Below, piece by piece: positions 1 through 5,184 of a DNA stretch of 5,184 nt (position 1 is the first letter of the stretch; every line of letters starts with the position of its first letter). A program made the position numbers and the translations under genes. The stretch is taken from contig JASEJH010000135.1 of NCBI GenBank assembly GCA_030016455.1, positions 1 through 5,184 on the forward strand, read 5' to 3'. Source of the DNA: Thermoanaerobacteraceae bacterium. GTDB taxonomy: Bacteria; Bacillota; Desulfotomaculia; Desulfotomaculales; Ammonificaceae. A model generated the notes under the pieces. It saw only the letters and a program-made list of their open reading frames with translations, had not been told where the DNA came from and searched no databases.

Positions 1-156
1 CCCTGTAATTCCGACAATTACAGCCAGGCCTTTCGAGCCAAAGGTTTCCTGCTGCGGCCGCGTTTCGCCGATCGTGCAGTCCAGGTCCGCCATCTCGGCC
101 AGGTTCTCTTTTAGTGCCGCCACAAAAAACTCAGTGTAATTACCGGAACCGGACAT
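1..156 (-). CDS. cheX: CheX-like CheY-P phosphatase, N-terminal part (cut by window edge)
   Basis: The first 52 codons of a gene that continues past base 1. Translation from the ATG at 156 begins MSGSGNYTEFFVAALKENLA and ends at the edge in LAVIVGITG. The layout fits the CheX family of the CheC/CheX/FliY phosphatases: an N-terminal helix, an acidic connecting stretch with Cys28, then a hydrophobic beta strand ending in GITG, as in Thermotoga CheX. Known members dephosphorylate CheY-P in the cytoplasm through an E-x3-N helix. That helix would lie beyond the edge, so the catalytic residues cannot be checked. The gene starts 6 bp after the cheY stop and its ribosome binding site lies in the last cheY codons, so translation is probably coupled. 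A response-regulator phosphatase next to its CheY is the expected context. A CheC-type or uncharacterised CheX-domain protein is the main alternative. Confidence 0.72.
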   Translation of the reverse strand, partial: MSGSGNYTEFFVAALKENLAEMADLDCTIGETRPQQETFGSKGLAVIVGITG

Positions 157-162
157 AACCAA

Positions 163-534
163 TCATTCCTTCCTGCAGATTTTCTGAATGGCCGTCACCA
201 ACTGGCCGGGTTTGAACGGCTTTTGCAGGAAGACGTCTATTCCCAGGTTCTTCGCTGCGGTGACCAGTTCCTCGTCACCCCGGGCGGTCAACATGATGAT
301 TTTAGCTGACGCGTCCGCAGTCAGAATCTCCTTGGCGGCGGCAAGGCCGTCCAGGACGGGCATGGTAACGTCCATCGTTACGACGTCCGGCGCAAGTTCC
401 GCGTACATCTTGATCCCCTCCCGCCCGTTCCTGGCAACACCGCAGATTTCAAAGAAATCACCGGGCAGCGCCTTGGCTATGGCGCGGTGAGTAAATGGTG
501 CGTCGTCTACCACCAGGACCCGGATTTTTTTCAC
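163..534 (-). CDS. cheY: Single-domain chemotaxis response regulator CheY
   Basis: A 123-residue protein made of one receiver domain with no output domain, the usual CheY length. Visible active-site residues are the acidic pair D10-D11 after strand 1 (VLVVDD), the phosphoacceptor D55 (VTMDVTMP), the switch Thr83 (MLTAR) and the conserved Lys105 (LQKPF). Phe102 sits where E. coli CheY has Tyr106, so the rotating aromatic of the switch is kept. In this family CheA phosphorylates the Asp, and CheY-P binds the flagellar motor switch and changes rotation. The start is GTG at 534, with GAGGGGGGA ending 5 nt upstream. The protein begins at strand 1 (KKIRVLVVDD), so no residues seem to be missing. 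It sits between cheB and a cheX-like phosphatase gene, which supports a chemotaxis role rather than a sporulation (Spo0F-like) one. Confidence 0.93.
   Translation of the reverse strand: MKKIRVLVVDDAPFTHRAIAKALPGDFFEICGVARNGREGIKMYAELAPDVVTMDVTMPVLDGLAAAKEILTADASAKIIMLTARGDEELVTAAKNLGIDVFLQKPFKPGQLVTAIQKICRKE
166..174 (-). promoter_or_regulatory. Ribosome binding site for cheX, inside the end of cheY
   Basis: The minus strand reads AGGAAGGAA, ending 9 nt before the cheX ATG at 156. It overlaps the last three sense codons of cheY (Arg, Lys, Glu). Ribosomes finishing cheY therefore pass directly over it. This placement supports the ATG at 156 and coupled synthesis of CheY and CheX. Confidence 0.65.
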
Positions 535-539
535 ACCTA

Positions 540-548
540 TCCCCCCTC
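540..548 (-). promoter_or_regulatory. Ribosome binding site for cheY
   Basis: The minus strand reads GAGGGGGGA, followed by 5 nt and then GTG at 534. It is purine-rich but has a run of six G rather than a canonical AGGAGG. It decides the GTG start, because no nearby ATG is in frame with cheY. Confidence 0.6.
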
Positions 549-575
549 AAAACCCCCGCTTGTAGCCCCGGAAGT

Positions 576-595
576 AAAGCCGTGCCGATGGCTTT
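576..595 (-). repeat. Small inverted repeat in the cheB-cheY gap
   Basis: The minus-strand RNA would read AAAGCC, an 8-nt loop, then GGCUUU: a perfect 6-bp stem 13 nt past the cheB stop. No U-run follows (the next bases are ACUUCCGGGG), so it is not a classic intrinsic terminator. It could be a minor mRNA stability or processing element, or chance. It is the only structure I see in the 73-bp gap (535-607) apart from the cheY ribosome binding site. Confidence 0.35.
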
Positions 596-607
596 CATAA
601 TCACCCC

Positions 608-1720
608 TTATCCGTTTCGCACCGGCGTGCGCGCCGATTGATTCTCGCGCCTGCTGTTGGAACCCTTTTCCGCCAGCAATTCGCAAATCGCCTCCGGTAT
701 CTCCTGTAAGGGTAAGACGTATTCCACCCCGCCGCGTTCGTACGCCGCCTTGGGCATGCCGAAGACCACCGAGGTGGCTTCATCCTGGGCAATTGTCCTG
801 GCACCGGCCTGGCGCATGGCAAGCATCCCGTCGGCCCCGTCTGTTCCCATGCCGGTCAACATTACGCCAATGGCGTTAGGACCTACATGTTTCGCTACCG
901 ACTGGAAGAGCACTTCAACGGAGGGGCAGTGACCACAGACCTTTTCACCGGGTTCACACTCTACCAGGTAAATCCCACCGGAACGGCGCACCCGCATGTG
1001 GCGGTCACCCGGAGCGATCAACACCCGCCCGGACAACACCCTGTCCCCGGTCTTCGCCTCCATTACTTCCATCGCGCAGATTTCGTTCAAATTGGCCGCA
1101 AACTGCCTGGTAAACCCGGGGGGCATGTGTTGCACGATTACTATCCCCGGCATCGTAGGTGGAAAGGCCCGCAAAATCCGGCGGATCGCCTCCGTTCCCC
1201 CGGTGGAAGCCCCGATGGCGATGACCTTGTCCGTTGATTCGGCCAGCGCCTTACTGCTGACCTTAACCGGCTCGGGAGAAGACTGCCGGTTAACCCTCCA
1301 GGCGCTTACGTTTGTGGCGGCGGCTATCTTTACCTTCGCCCGCAGTTCTCCCAGCATCGCGTTCAAACCGCGGGCAATGTCAATGCCGGGCTTGGTTACG
1401 ACATCCACAGCGCCAGCTTCCAGCGCAGCCAGCGTCAACGCCCCCCCTTTTTTAGTCAAAGCGCTGACCACCACTACCGGCAGCGGGTGCTGCGGCATTA
1501 ACCGCCGCAGGAATTCCACGCCGTCCATCCGCGGCATCTCGATGTCGAGGGTAAGCACGTCGGGCTTGAGCTTGATGATCTTATCACGGGCTACGTAAGG
1601 GTCGGAGGCCACGCCGACAACTTCTATCTCCGGATCTTTCGACAACCCCAGAGAAAGAATATCTCTTACCAGTGCTGAGTCGTCAACCACGAGCACCTTG
1701 ATCTTCTTCAACCTTTTCAC
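608..1720 (-). CDS. cheB: CheB, receptor methylesterase/glutamine deamidase with receiver domain
   Basis: A 370-residue protein of normal CheB length and order. The receiver domain (about 7-125) shows D13-D14, phosphoacceptor D59 (LTLDIEMP), Ser86 and Lys110 (VVTKPG). A linker spans about 130-163. The CheB methylesterase domain (about 165-352) shows the Ser172-His198-Asp294 triad in GASTGG, VQHMP and GMGTDG. Phosphorylated CheB removes methyl groups from MCP glutamates and in many species deamidates glutamines, giving adaptation. A polar tail follows from about 353. The first in-frame start is GTG at 1720, 9 bp after the cheR stop, but its only Shine-Dalgarno candidate (GGAAAG, 1735-1740) is 14 nt away. 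TTG at 1711 (Leu4) is a real alternative, with GGGGTGA 5 nt before it, giving 367 residues. Domain content is the same either way. Confidence 0.95.
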   Translation of the reverse strand: MKRLKKIKVLVVDDSALVRDILSLGLSKDPEIEVVGVASDPYVARDKIIKLKPDVLTLDIEMPRMDGVEFLRRLMPQHPLPVVVVSALTKKGGALTLAALEAGAVDVVTKPGIDIARGLNAMLGELRAKVKIAAATNVSAWRVNRQSSPEPVKVSSKALAESTDKVIAIGASTGGTEAIRRILRAFPPTMPGIVIVQHMPPGFTRQFAANLNEICAMEVMEAKTGDRVLSGRVLIAPGDRHMRVRRSGGIYLVECEPGEKVCGHCPSVEVLFQSVAKHVGPNAIGVMLTGMGTDGADGMLAMRQAGARTIAQDEATSVVFGMPKAAYERGGVEYVLPLQEIPEAICELLAEKGSNSRRENQSARTPVRNG

Positions 1721-1723
1721 CCC
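1717..1723 (-). promoter_or_regulatory. Possible ribosome binding site favouring a TTG start for cheB
   Basis: The minus strand reads GGGGTGA, whose GGTGA part pairs with the 16S rRNA 3' end. It ends 5 nt before TTG at 1711. It overlaps the GTG at 1720, so the two starts exclude each other in use. The spacing suits the TTG better than any site suits the GTG. Coupled re-initiation after the cheR stop could instead use the GTG without a strong site. Confidence 0.4.
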
Positions 1724-1729
1724 AGGAAA

Positions 1730-2563
1730 TCATACTTTCCGGTAGACGGCCGGTCTTACGTACCTGTATAAACCGGAAGCCTGATCCAGCGTTTCGGAAT
1801 GGCCGATGAACAGATAGCCGCCCGGTTCGGTGTAACGATAAAGACGTTCCACCAGAGCCTGTTTGGTGGGATTATCGAAATAGATCATCACGTTGCGGCA
1901 GAAAATCACCTGAAACCGCCCTTTGAATGGATACTCACTGCGCATCAGGTTTAAGCGCCGGAAAAGCACCATTCTTTTCAACTCTTCCCTGACCGCCCAG
2001 TTGCCCTTACCGAGAGGATCGAAGTAACGCTGCCGGTAGAGCGGCGGAACCCCGGCGAGCTGCTCCACCGGGTACACACCCGTTACGGCCTTCTCCAAAG
2101 CGCTGACCGAAATGTCCGTGGCTAGGATGCCGACATCCATGCCGGAAAGGTTATCGCCGAAGAAATCGCTTATTACCATCGCCACTGAGTAGGGCTCTTC
2201 ACCCGAAGCACACCCGGCACACCAGAACCGGAGGTCCTGCCTTTGGCCCCCTTTGATCCTGGCCGTAACCTCGGGCAGGACCACAGTCTTCAAGAAATCA
2301 AAATGTTCTCGCTCCCGGAAGAAATAGGTATGGTTCGTAGAAATCCGGTCCACCAGCGTGAGCAGGGCCCGGCCGGTGCTGTCCTGCACCACGTGGTCGT
2401 AATACTCCTTAAAACTGCGAAACCCGCCGGAAAGCAGCACCTTCTGCAGGCGCCCGATAACCAGGGAGCGTTTGTGGTCACCCAGCTTGATCCCAAAACG
2501 CTGGTAAACCAAACTTCTGATTAATTCAAATTCCTCGTCGCTCAGTTGTGCTCCTTGGTTCAC
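1730..2563 (-). CDS. cheR: CheR, SAM-dependent MCP glutamate methyltransferase
   Basis: A 277-residue protein, close to the E. coli length of 286. The N-terminal helical CheR domain (about 7-60) contains FGIKLGDHKRSLVIGRL. The linker and active-site segment TNHTYFFRE is at 76-84. The SAM-binding methyltransferase domain follows: glycine motif CAGCASGEEPYS (115-126), acidic residue D150 (LATDIS), FCRNVMIYFD (221-230) and GGYLFIGHSETL (248-259). The enzyme methylates receptor glutamates in the cytoplasm, opposing CheB. I chose GTG at 2563 because GGGAGGT stands 8 nt before it and CheR homology begins just after. The frame is open back to TTG at 2632, giving 300 residues, but that start lies in the loop of a strong hairpin and the extra residues look like translated noncoding DNA. 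It is followed closely, and in the same frame, by cheB. Confidence 0.94.
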   Translation of the reverse strand: MNQGAQLSDEEFELIRSLVYQRFGIKLGDHKRSLVIGRLQKVLLSGGFRSFKEYYDHVVQDSTGRALLTLVDRISTNHTYFFREREHFDFLKTVVLPEVTARIKGGQRQDLRFWCAGCASGEEPYSVAMVISDFFGDNLSGMDVGILATDISVSALEKAVTGVYPVEQLAGVPPLYRQRYFDPLGKGNWAVREELKRMVLFRRLNLMRSEYPFKGRFQVIFCRNVMIYFDNPTKQALVERLYRYTEPGGYLFIGHSETLDQASGLYRYVRPAVYRKV

Positions 2564-2571
2564 TCTACCGT

Positions 2572-2578
2572 ACCTCCC
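2572..2578 (-). promoter_or_regulatory. Ribosome binding site that decides the cheR start
   Basis: The minus strand reads GGGAGGT, 8 nt before GTG at 2563. This gives a 277-residue CheR starting MNQGAQLSDEEF and argues against the longer open frame that begins with TTG at 2632. Confidence 0.7.
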
Positions 2579-2602
2579 GGGAACTCTACCAAAATACAAC
2601 CA

Positions 2603-2648
2603 CACAGGCGCGGGGCATAAGCGGCTTCTCAATGTCCCCGCGCCTGTG
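2603..2648 (-). terminator. GC-rich 13-bp hairpin between mcp and cheR (terminator-like or processing element)
   Basis: CACAGGCGCGGGG (2603-2615) and CCCCGCGCCTGTG (2636-2648) are perfect 13-bp inverted repeats around a 20-nt loop. Three more inner pairs (CAT/ATG) are possible after one unpaired base. On the minus transcript the stem starts 10 nt after the mcp stop codon and is followed by UGGUUGUAUUUU, a broken U-rich stretch. That suggests a weak intrinsic terminator or attenuator that lets some polymerase continue into cheR, or a 3'-end-protecting stem for the mcp message. The plus-strand side (GGCTCTTTCGG) is less terminator-like. No separate cheR promoter is evident in the remaining gap. 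Confidence 0.6.
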
Positions 2649-2658
2649 GCTCTTTCGG

Positions 2659-4962
2659 TTAAAACTCACCAAATTCAGTATCGTCAAGCGCGATGACTGT
2701 GTCCCGTCTTACCTGGCCCTTTTGCGGCCCGTCTCCGGGGGAGCACGCCGCAGCCGCCTCTTGAAGACCGGCCGTACGCGCCAGCGTTCTGCCTCCCCAG
2801 ACTTGACCGGCGCCCGGCCGCAGGGTGTTCCCCTGGAACCCGGGGACCCTCCGGAGCCTGAACTTGCCGAGCATCTGTTTCAGCTGTACGGCCTGCGCAG
2901 ATAACTCTTGACTGGTGGCCGCCGATTCCTGCGAGTTAGCTGAGTTCTGCTGAATCACCTGGTCGATCTGGCTCAATCCCTGGGTTACCTGCGAAATCGC
3001 CTGAGCCTGCTCCTTTGAAGCAGAAGCGATTTCCCCGATCAGGTCGGTCACTTTCGTCGCGTTCAACACGATCTCTTCCAGCGCCCTGGAGGTTTCTTCA
3101 ACAATCCGCGATCCTTCCTCCGCCTTCTTGATCGAACCCTCGATCATCTCGGCCGTCTCCTTCGCCGCCCTGGCGCTGCGTTCGGCAAGGTTCCGCACTT
3201 CCTCGGCCACTACGGCAAAACCTTTGCCGTGCTTCCCGGCGCGCGCAGCCTCAACCGCCGCGTTCAGGGCCAGCAGGTTCGTCTGGAAGGCGATTTCGTC
3301 TATGGCCTTGATGATCTTCGAGATGTTGGCGGCCGACTCGTTGATGTCGTTCATGGCTTTAACCATGGCCGCCATGTGCTCGTTGCCTTTTTCCGCGCTC
3401 GCCCTTGCCTGGCTTCCCAGTTGGTTGGCCTGGGTGGCATTTTCCGCGTTCTGCTTGGTTTGGACCGTGATCTCTTGCATGGAAGCGCTCACTTGCTCGA
3501 TCGAAGCCGCCGATTCCGTGGCGCCCTGTGCCAGCGCTTGACTGGCGTCGGAAACCTGCTGGGCCCCCGCAGCCACCTGGTCAGCGGCGACGGAGACCTG
3601 GGTCAGGAGCTCGCTGATGGCCTCGAGCGCCTCGTCCAGGCTCTCCTTGATGCGATTGAAGTTCTCGCCGACCAGCTTCGTGTCCTCATCCGCAGGCGCT
3701 ACCGTGAGTTCGACGTCAAGGTTTCCCTTGGCCAGCTTACCGAGGCACTCAGCCAGCTTATGCACCTCGTTTTCCTGGTAAGCGGCCTGCTTCTGAATCA
3801 CCCGGGCGGCCTTCTTGATTTCCGTCTGGTCGACCACGATTTCAAGTACCGCAATGATCTGCCCGTCCGCAGACTTTATGGGTACGCCGGTGTACGCGAT
3901 ATCCAGGTTCATCCCGCGCGGGTGCGCGTCGGTTTCCCGGGTAGCCTTCTGCCCCAACTGGAGGGCCTGGGCACAGGCACAATTAGATGTATGGCAGTCC
4001 GACGTCTTAAAGTGGTTGTAACACTTGGTGCCGATTACCTGCTCTTTGCTCAAGCCCAACAGTTCCAGTCCTGCTCGGTTCATATACTGGATGTTGAAAT
4101 CGCGGTCAAGGATCATCATCGGTGTGGGCACGGCGTCGATGTGACCGGTTAAGGTATCCAGAACCTCGTTAATTCCCCGTACGACAGGCCTAAACTCAAA
4201 ATTGGTTCCTTCAGTATCTCCCCGGGCGTCAAGCCGCCCGAATGTTACCGCCTCGACCAGACGCTTGGTTTCCGCGAGTAGCTGCCGGATGATGGCCGCG
4301 ATGTGGCGGCTGAAGAAAAGGCCCAGTAAAGCGGCCAGAAGAACGCCTAAGACGATCGCCCCGATCAGAATTCGCTTGGAGGAAAGCACCAGGGCATCGG
4401 CCCTTTCCATGTCCGTTTCCGCCTGTCGGCTGTTCAAAGCCACAATCTCGCCGAGGAGTGTTTCGGCCTCTTCCAACGACTCGGCCTGCGGACCGAAAGC
4501 GTGCGCGTTCAGCCGGTCGTAAACCGCTTGGTCACCGGTTCTCGCATACTCGTCATAAAGTTTCATAAACTCCTCGTGATCCTTCTTCCAGGCCTGCCAT
4601 GCCGGCACAAACTTTTGCCACAGCGTTTCTTCTTTTTCGTTCCGCTTAAGGGCTTCGTAGGACTTCCAGGCGCCGTCTATCCCCCCCCACGCCGCCTTAA
4701 TGGCTTCAAGCTGTGCTTCTGCCACCGACTTGTCAATTCCCGGTATCAGCAGCGTCCGCTCTGCCGCTAAAATGTCCATTTGCAACTCCTGAATGGTAAG
4801 GGCGTTCGCGACGCTGGGCAGCAGAACCTCCGCGGTACGGTCGTACTCATGCATCGTCGCCGAAATGCTCCGGTAGCCTATAACCCCAATGATGATCGCA
4901 ATAACGACAACCGCACTGAGCGCCGCCATGATCTTGATTCCTAATTTCAGGTTCTTAAACAT
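2659..4962 (-). CDS. Transmembrane methyl-accepting chemotaxis protein with Cys-rich PAS domain
   Basis: A 767-residue inner-membrane chemoreceptor starting at ATG 4962 behind a strong ribosome binding site. In order: TM1 (about 8-30); a periplasmic helical domain of the four-helix-bundle type (about 35-195); TM2 (about 197-217); HAMP (about 218-270); PAS (about 274-385) with C314, C323, C328 and C330; a second HAMP-like segment (about 395-447); and the signalling coiled-coil hairpin (about 450-702). The hairpin tip is near K577, between [19 protein letters not shown] and [16 protein letters not shown], the CheA/CheW contact region. Q678-E679 and Q685-E686 fit the methylation-site consensus (two small residues, x2, E/Q pair, x2, small-x-small), and E489-Q490 nearly fits. 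A 65-residue Pro/Gly-rich tail ends in [12 protein letters not shown]. Placement with cheR and cheB suggests they modify it. The ligand cannot be read from sequence. Confidence 0.95.
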   Translation of the reverse strand: MFKNLKLGIKIMAALSAVVVIAIIIGVIGYRSISATMHEYDRTAEVLLPSVANALTIQELQMDILAAERTLLIPGIDKSVAEAQLEAIKAAWGGIDGAWKSYEALKRNEKEETLWQKFVPAWQAWKKDHEEFMKLYDEYARTGDQAVYDRLNAHAFGPQAESLEEAETLLGEIVALNSRQAETDMERADALVLSSKRILIGAIVLGVLLAALLGLFFSRHIAAIIRQLLAETKRLVEAVTFGRLDARGDTEGTNFEFRPVVRGINEVLDTLTGHIDAVPTPMMILDRDFNIQYMNRAGLELLGLSKEQVIGTKCYNHFKTSDCHTSNCACAQALQLGQKATRETDAHPRGMNLDIAYTGVPIKSADGQIIAVLEIVVDQTEIKKAARVIQKQAAYQENEVHKLAECLGKLAKGNLDVELTVAPADEDTKLVGENFNRIKESLDEALEAISELLTQVSVAADQVAAGAQQVSDASQALAQGATESAASIEQVSASMQEITVQTKQNAENATQANQLGSQARASAEKGNEHMAAMVKAMNDINESAANISKIIKAIDEIAFQTNLLALNAAVEAARAGKHGKGFAVVAEEVRNLAERSARAAKETAEMIEGSIKKAEEGSRIVEETSRALEEIVLNATKVTDLIGEIASASKEQAQAISQVTQGLSQIDQVIQQNSANSQESAATSQELSAQAVQLKQMLGKFRLRRVPGFQGNTLRPGAGQVWGGRTLARTAGLQEAAAACSPGDGPQKGQVRRDTVIALDDTEFGEF

Positions 4963-4965
4963 CTT

Positions 4966-4977
4966 GATCCTCCTTTT
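4966..4977 (-). promoter_or_regulatory. Strong ribosome binding site for the MCP gene
   Basis: The minus strand reads AAAAGGAGGATC, with AAGGAGG (4969-4975) 6 nt before the ATG at 4962. It is the best Shine-Dalgarno match in the window, which fits high receptor production. The 48-bp gap to cheW shows no clear promoter. Confidence 0.8.
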
Positions 4978-5010
4978 GCAAGAACGACCGCCAACAGTAC
5001 TACCCTTAGA

Positions 5011-5184
5011 TCAGATTGTGCTATACTCGCCGTCTTCGTCATAAAGCAGCCTCTTCGCGTCCAGCAGAATTTTCACTTCTTCACCGACTTTGCCCATTCC
5101 CTTGATAAACCGGCTTCCCTCGCCTTTCCTCACCGCCGGCGGCGGCTCGATGTCGTCCTTAGGAATGTCCAGAACCTCGGAAAC
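5011..5184 (-). CDS. cheW: CheW coupling protein, C-terminal 57 residues (cut by window edge)
   Basis: The frame is open to the window edge and stops with TGA at 5011-5013. The visible residues include VSEVLDIPKDDIEPPPAV, then RFIKGMGKVGEEVKILLDAKRLL. This is the end of a CheW domain: VSEVL-x-I-P, a proline-rich loop, the (F/Y)I-x-G-(V/M)GK strand and the final ILLD strand and helix. CheW is the cytoplasmic adaptor that joins MCP signalling tips to the CheA kinase. CheA also ends in this domain, but there the GVGK segment usually leads into longer or different termini, and the short YDEDGEYSTI end fits free-standing CheW better. CheV carries a receiver domain after this point, and the stop codon excludes that. 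The product lies directly upstream of the receptor gene it would serve. Confidence 0.85.
   Translation of the reverse strand, partial: VSEVLDIPKDDIEPPPAVRKGEGSRFIKGMGKVGEEVKILLDAKRLLYDEDGEYSTI

Noticed and set aside
996..1598. A 200-codon plus-strand open frame opposite cheB.
   Set aside because: It is the mirror of a well-conserved cheB region with all catalytic motifs on the minus strand. The low-complexity Ser/Ala/Thr-rich product is typical of antisense translation.
2564..2632. A 23-residue N-terminal extension of CheR from TTG at 2632.
   Set aside because: The TTG lies in the hairpin loop and has no good ribosome binding site. A GGGAGGT site points to the GTG at 2563, which gives the usual CheR length and N-terminus.
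2695..2870. Possible pair of compensating frameshifts in the odd MCP tail (residues about 702-755).
   Set aside because: I read the other two minus frames. Neither gives a clearly better tail, and the main frame runs on to a recognisable [12 protein letters not shown] end. MCP tails are variable, so a real but low-complexity linker is simpler.
3229..4152. A 307-codon open frame on the plus strand opposite the MCP gene.
   Set aside because: It lies wholly antisense to a clear MCP coding region. Long antisense open frames are common in GC-rich genes. The translation shows no recognisable domain and it has no convincing ribosome binding site.
4963..5010. A sigma-28-type or sigma-A promoter before the MCP gene.
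   Set aside because: I looked for TAAA with GCCGATAA, and for TTGACA with TATAAT, on the minus strand in the gap and saw no acceptable pair at proper spacing. Read-through from cheW is simpler, although a promoter inside cheW is not excluded.
5133..5146. CCGCCGGCGG palindrome near the right edge.
   Set aside because: It falls in the proline-rich loop codons of cheW (Pro-Pro-Pro-Ala) and is explained by GC-rich Pro and Ala codons. It has no terminator features.

Overview
The window is one chemotaxis signalling cluster. Every gene I can support lies on the minus strand. In transcription order, from high to low coordinates, they are cheW (3' end only), a transmembrane methyl-accepting chemotaxis protein (MCP), cheR, cheB, cheY and a cheX-type gene (5' end only). 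Both edge genes run out of the window, so it cuts through a longer operon. No cheA, cheD or flagellar gene is visible here.

The DNA is GC-rich, with purine-rich Shine-Dalgarno sites (AAAAGGAGGATC, GGGAGGT, GAGGGGGGA). GTG is the likely start for three of the five visible starts, and TTG is possible for cheB. A stand-alone CheY beside a CheX-like phosphatase, and an MCP ending in LDD-x-EFG-x-F, recall Clostridia of the Moorella/Desulfotomaculum kind. That placement is inference from style and family resemblance; no marker gene confirms it.

Layout: 5011-5184 is the last 57 residues of CheW. 4963-5010 is a short gap with the strong MCP ribosome binding site. 2659-4962 is a 767-residue MCP with TM1, a periplasmic four-helix-type domain, TM2, HAMP, a Cys-rich PAS domain, a second HAMP-like segment, a signalling hairpin and a long C-terminal tail. 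2564-2658 holds a 13-bp perfect GC-rich inverted repeat and the cheR ribosome binding site. 1730-2563 is cheR. After 9 bp, and in the same reading frame, comes cheB (608-1720). 535-607 is a 73-bp gap with a small hairpin. 163-534 is cheY. After 6 bp, 1-156 is the start of cheX.

Working model, from family knowledge: the MCP senses a periplasmic signal, and perhaps a cytoplasmic redox or metal signal through its PAS domain. CheW couples it to a CheA encoded elsewhere. CheR methylates and CheB demethylates or deamidates the MCP for adaptation. CheY carries the output phosphate and the CheX-like protein removes it. No gap exceeds 100 bp and I see no convincing internal promoter, so read-through from upstream is the simplest view.

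The gene content is ordinary. The points worth a second look are the in-frame cheR-TGA-cheB junction, the hairpin between mcp and cheR, an EFGEF C-terminus resembling the NWETF docking pentapeptide, the four-Cys PAS motif, and a G8 tract early in the MCP gene. I did not find an undescribed system.
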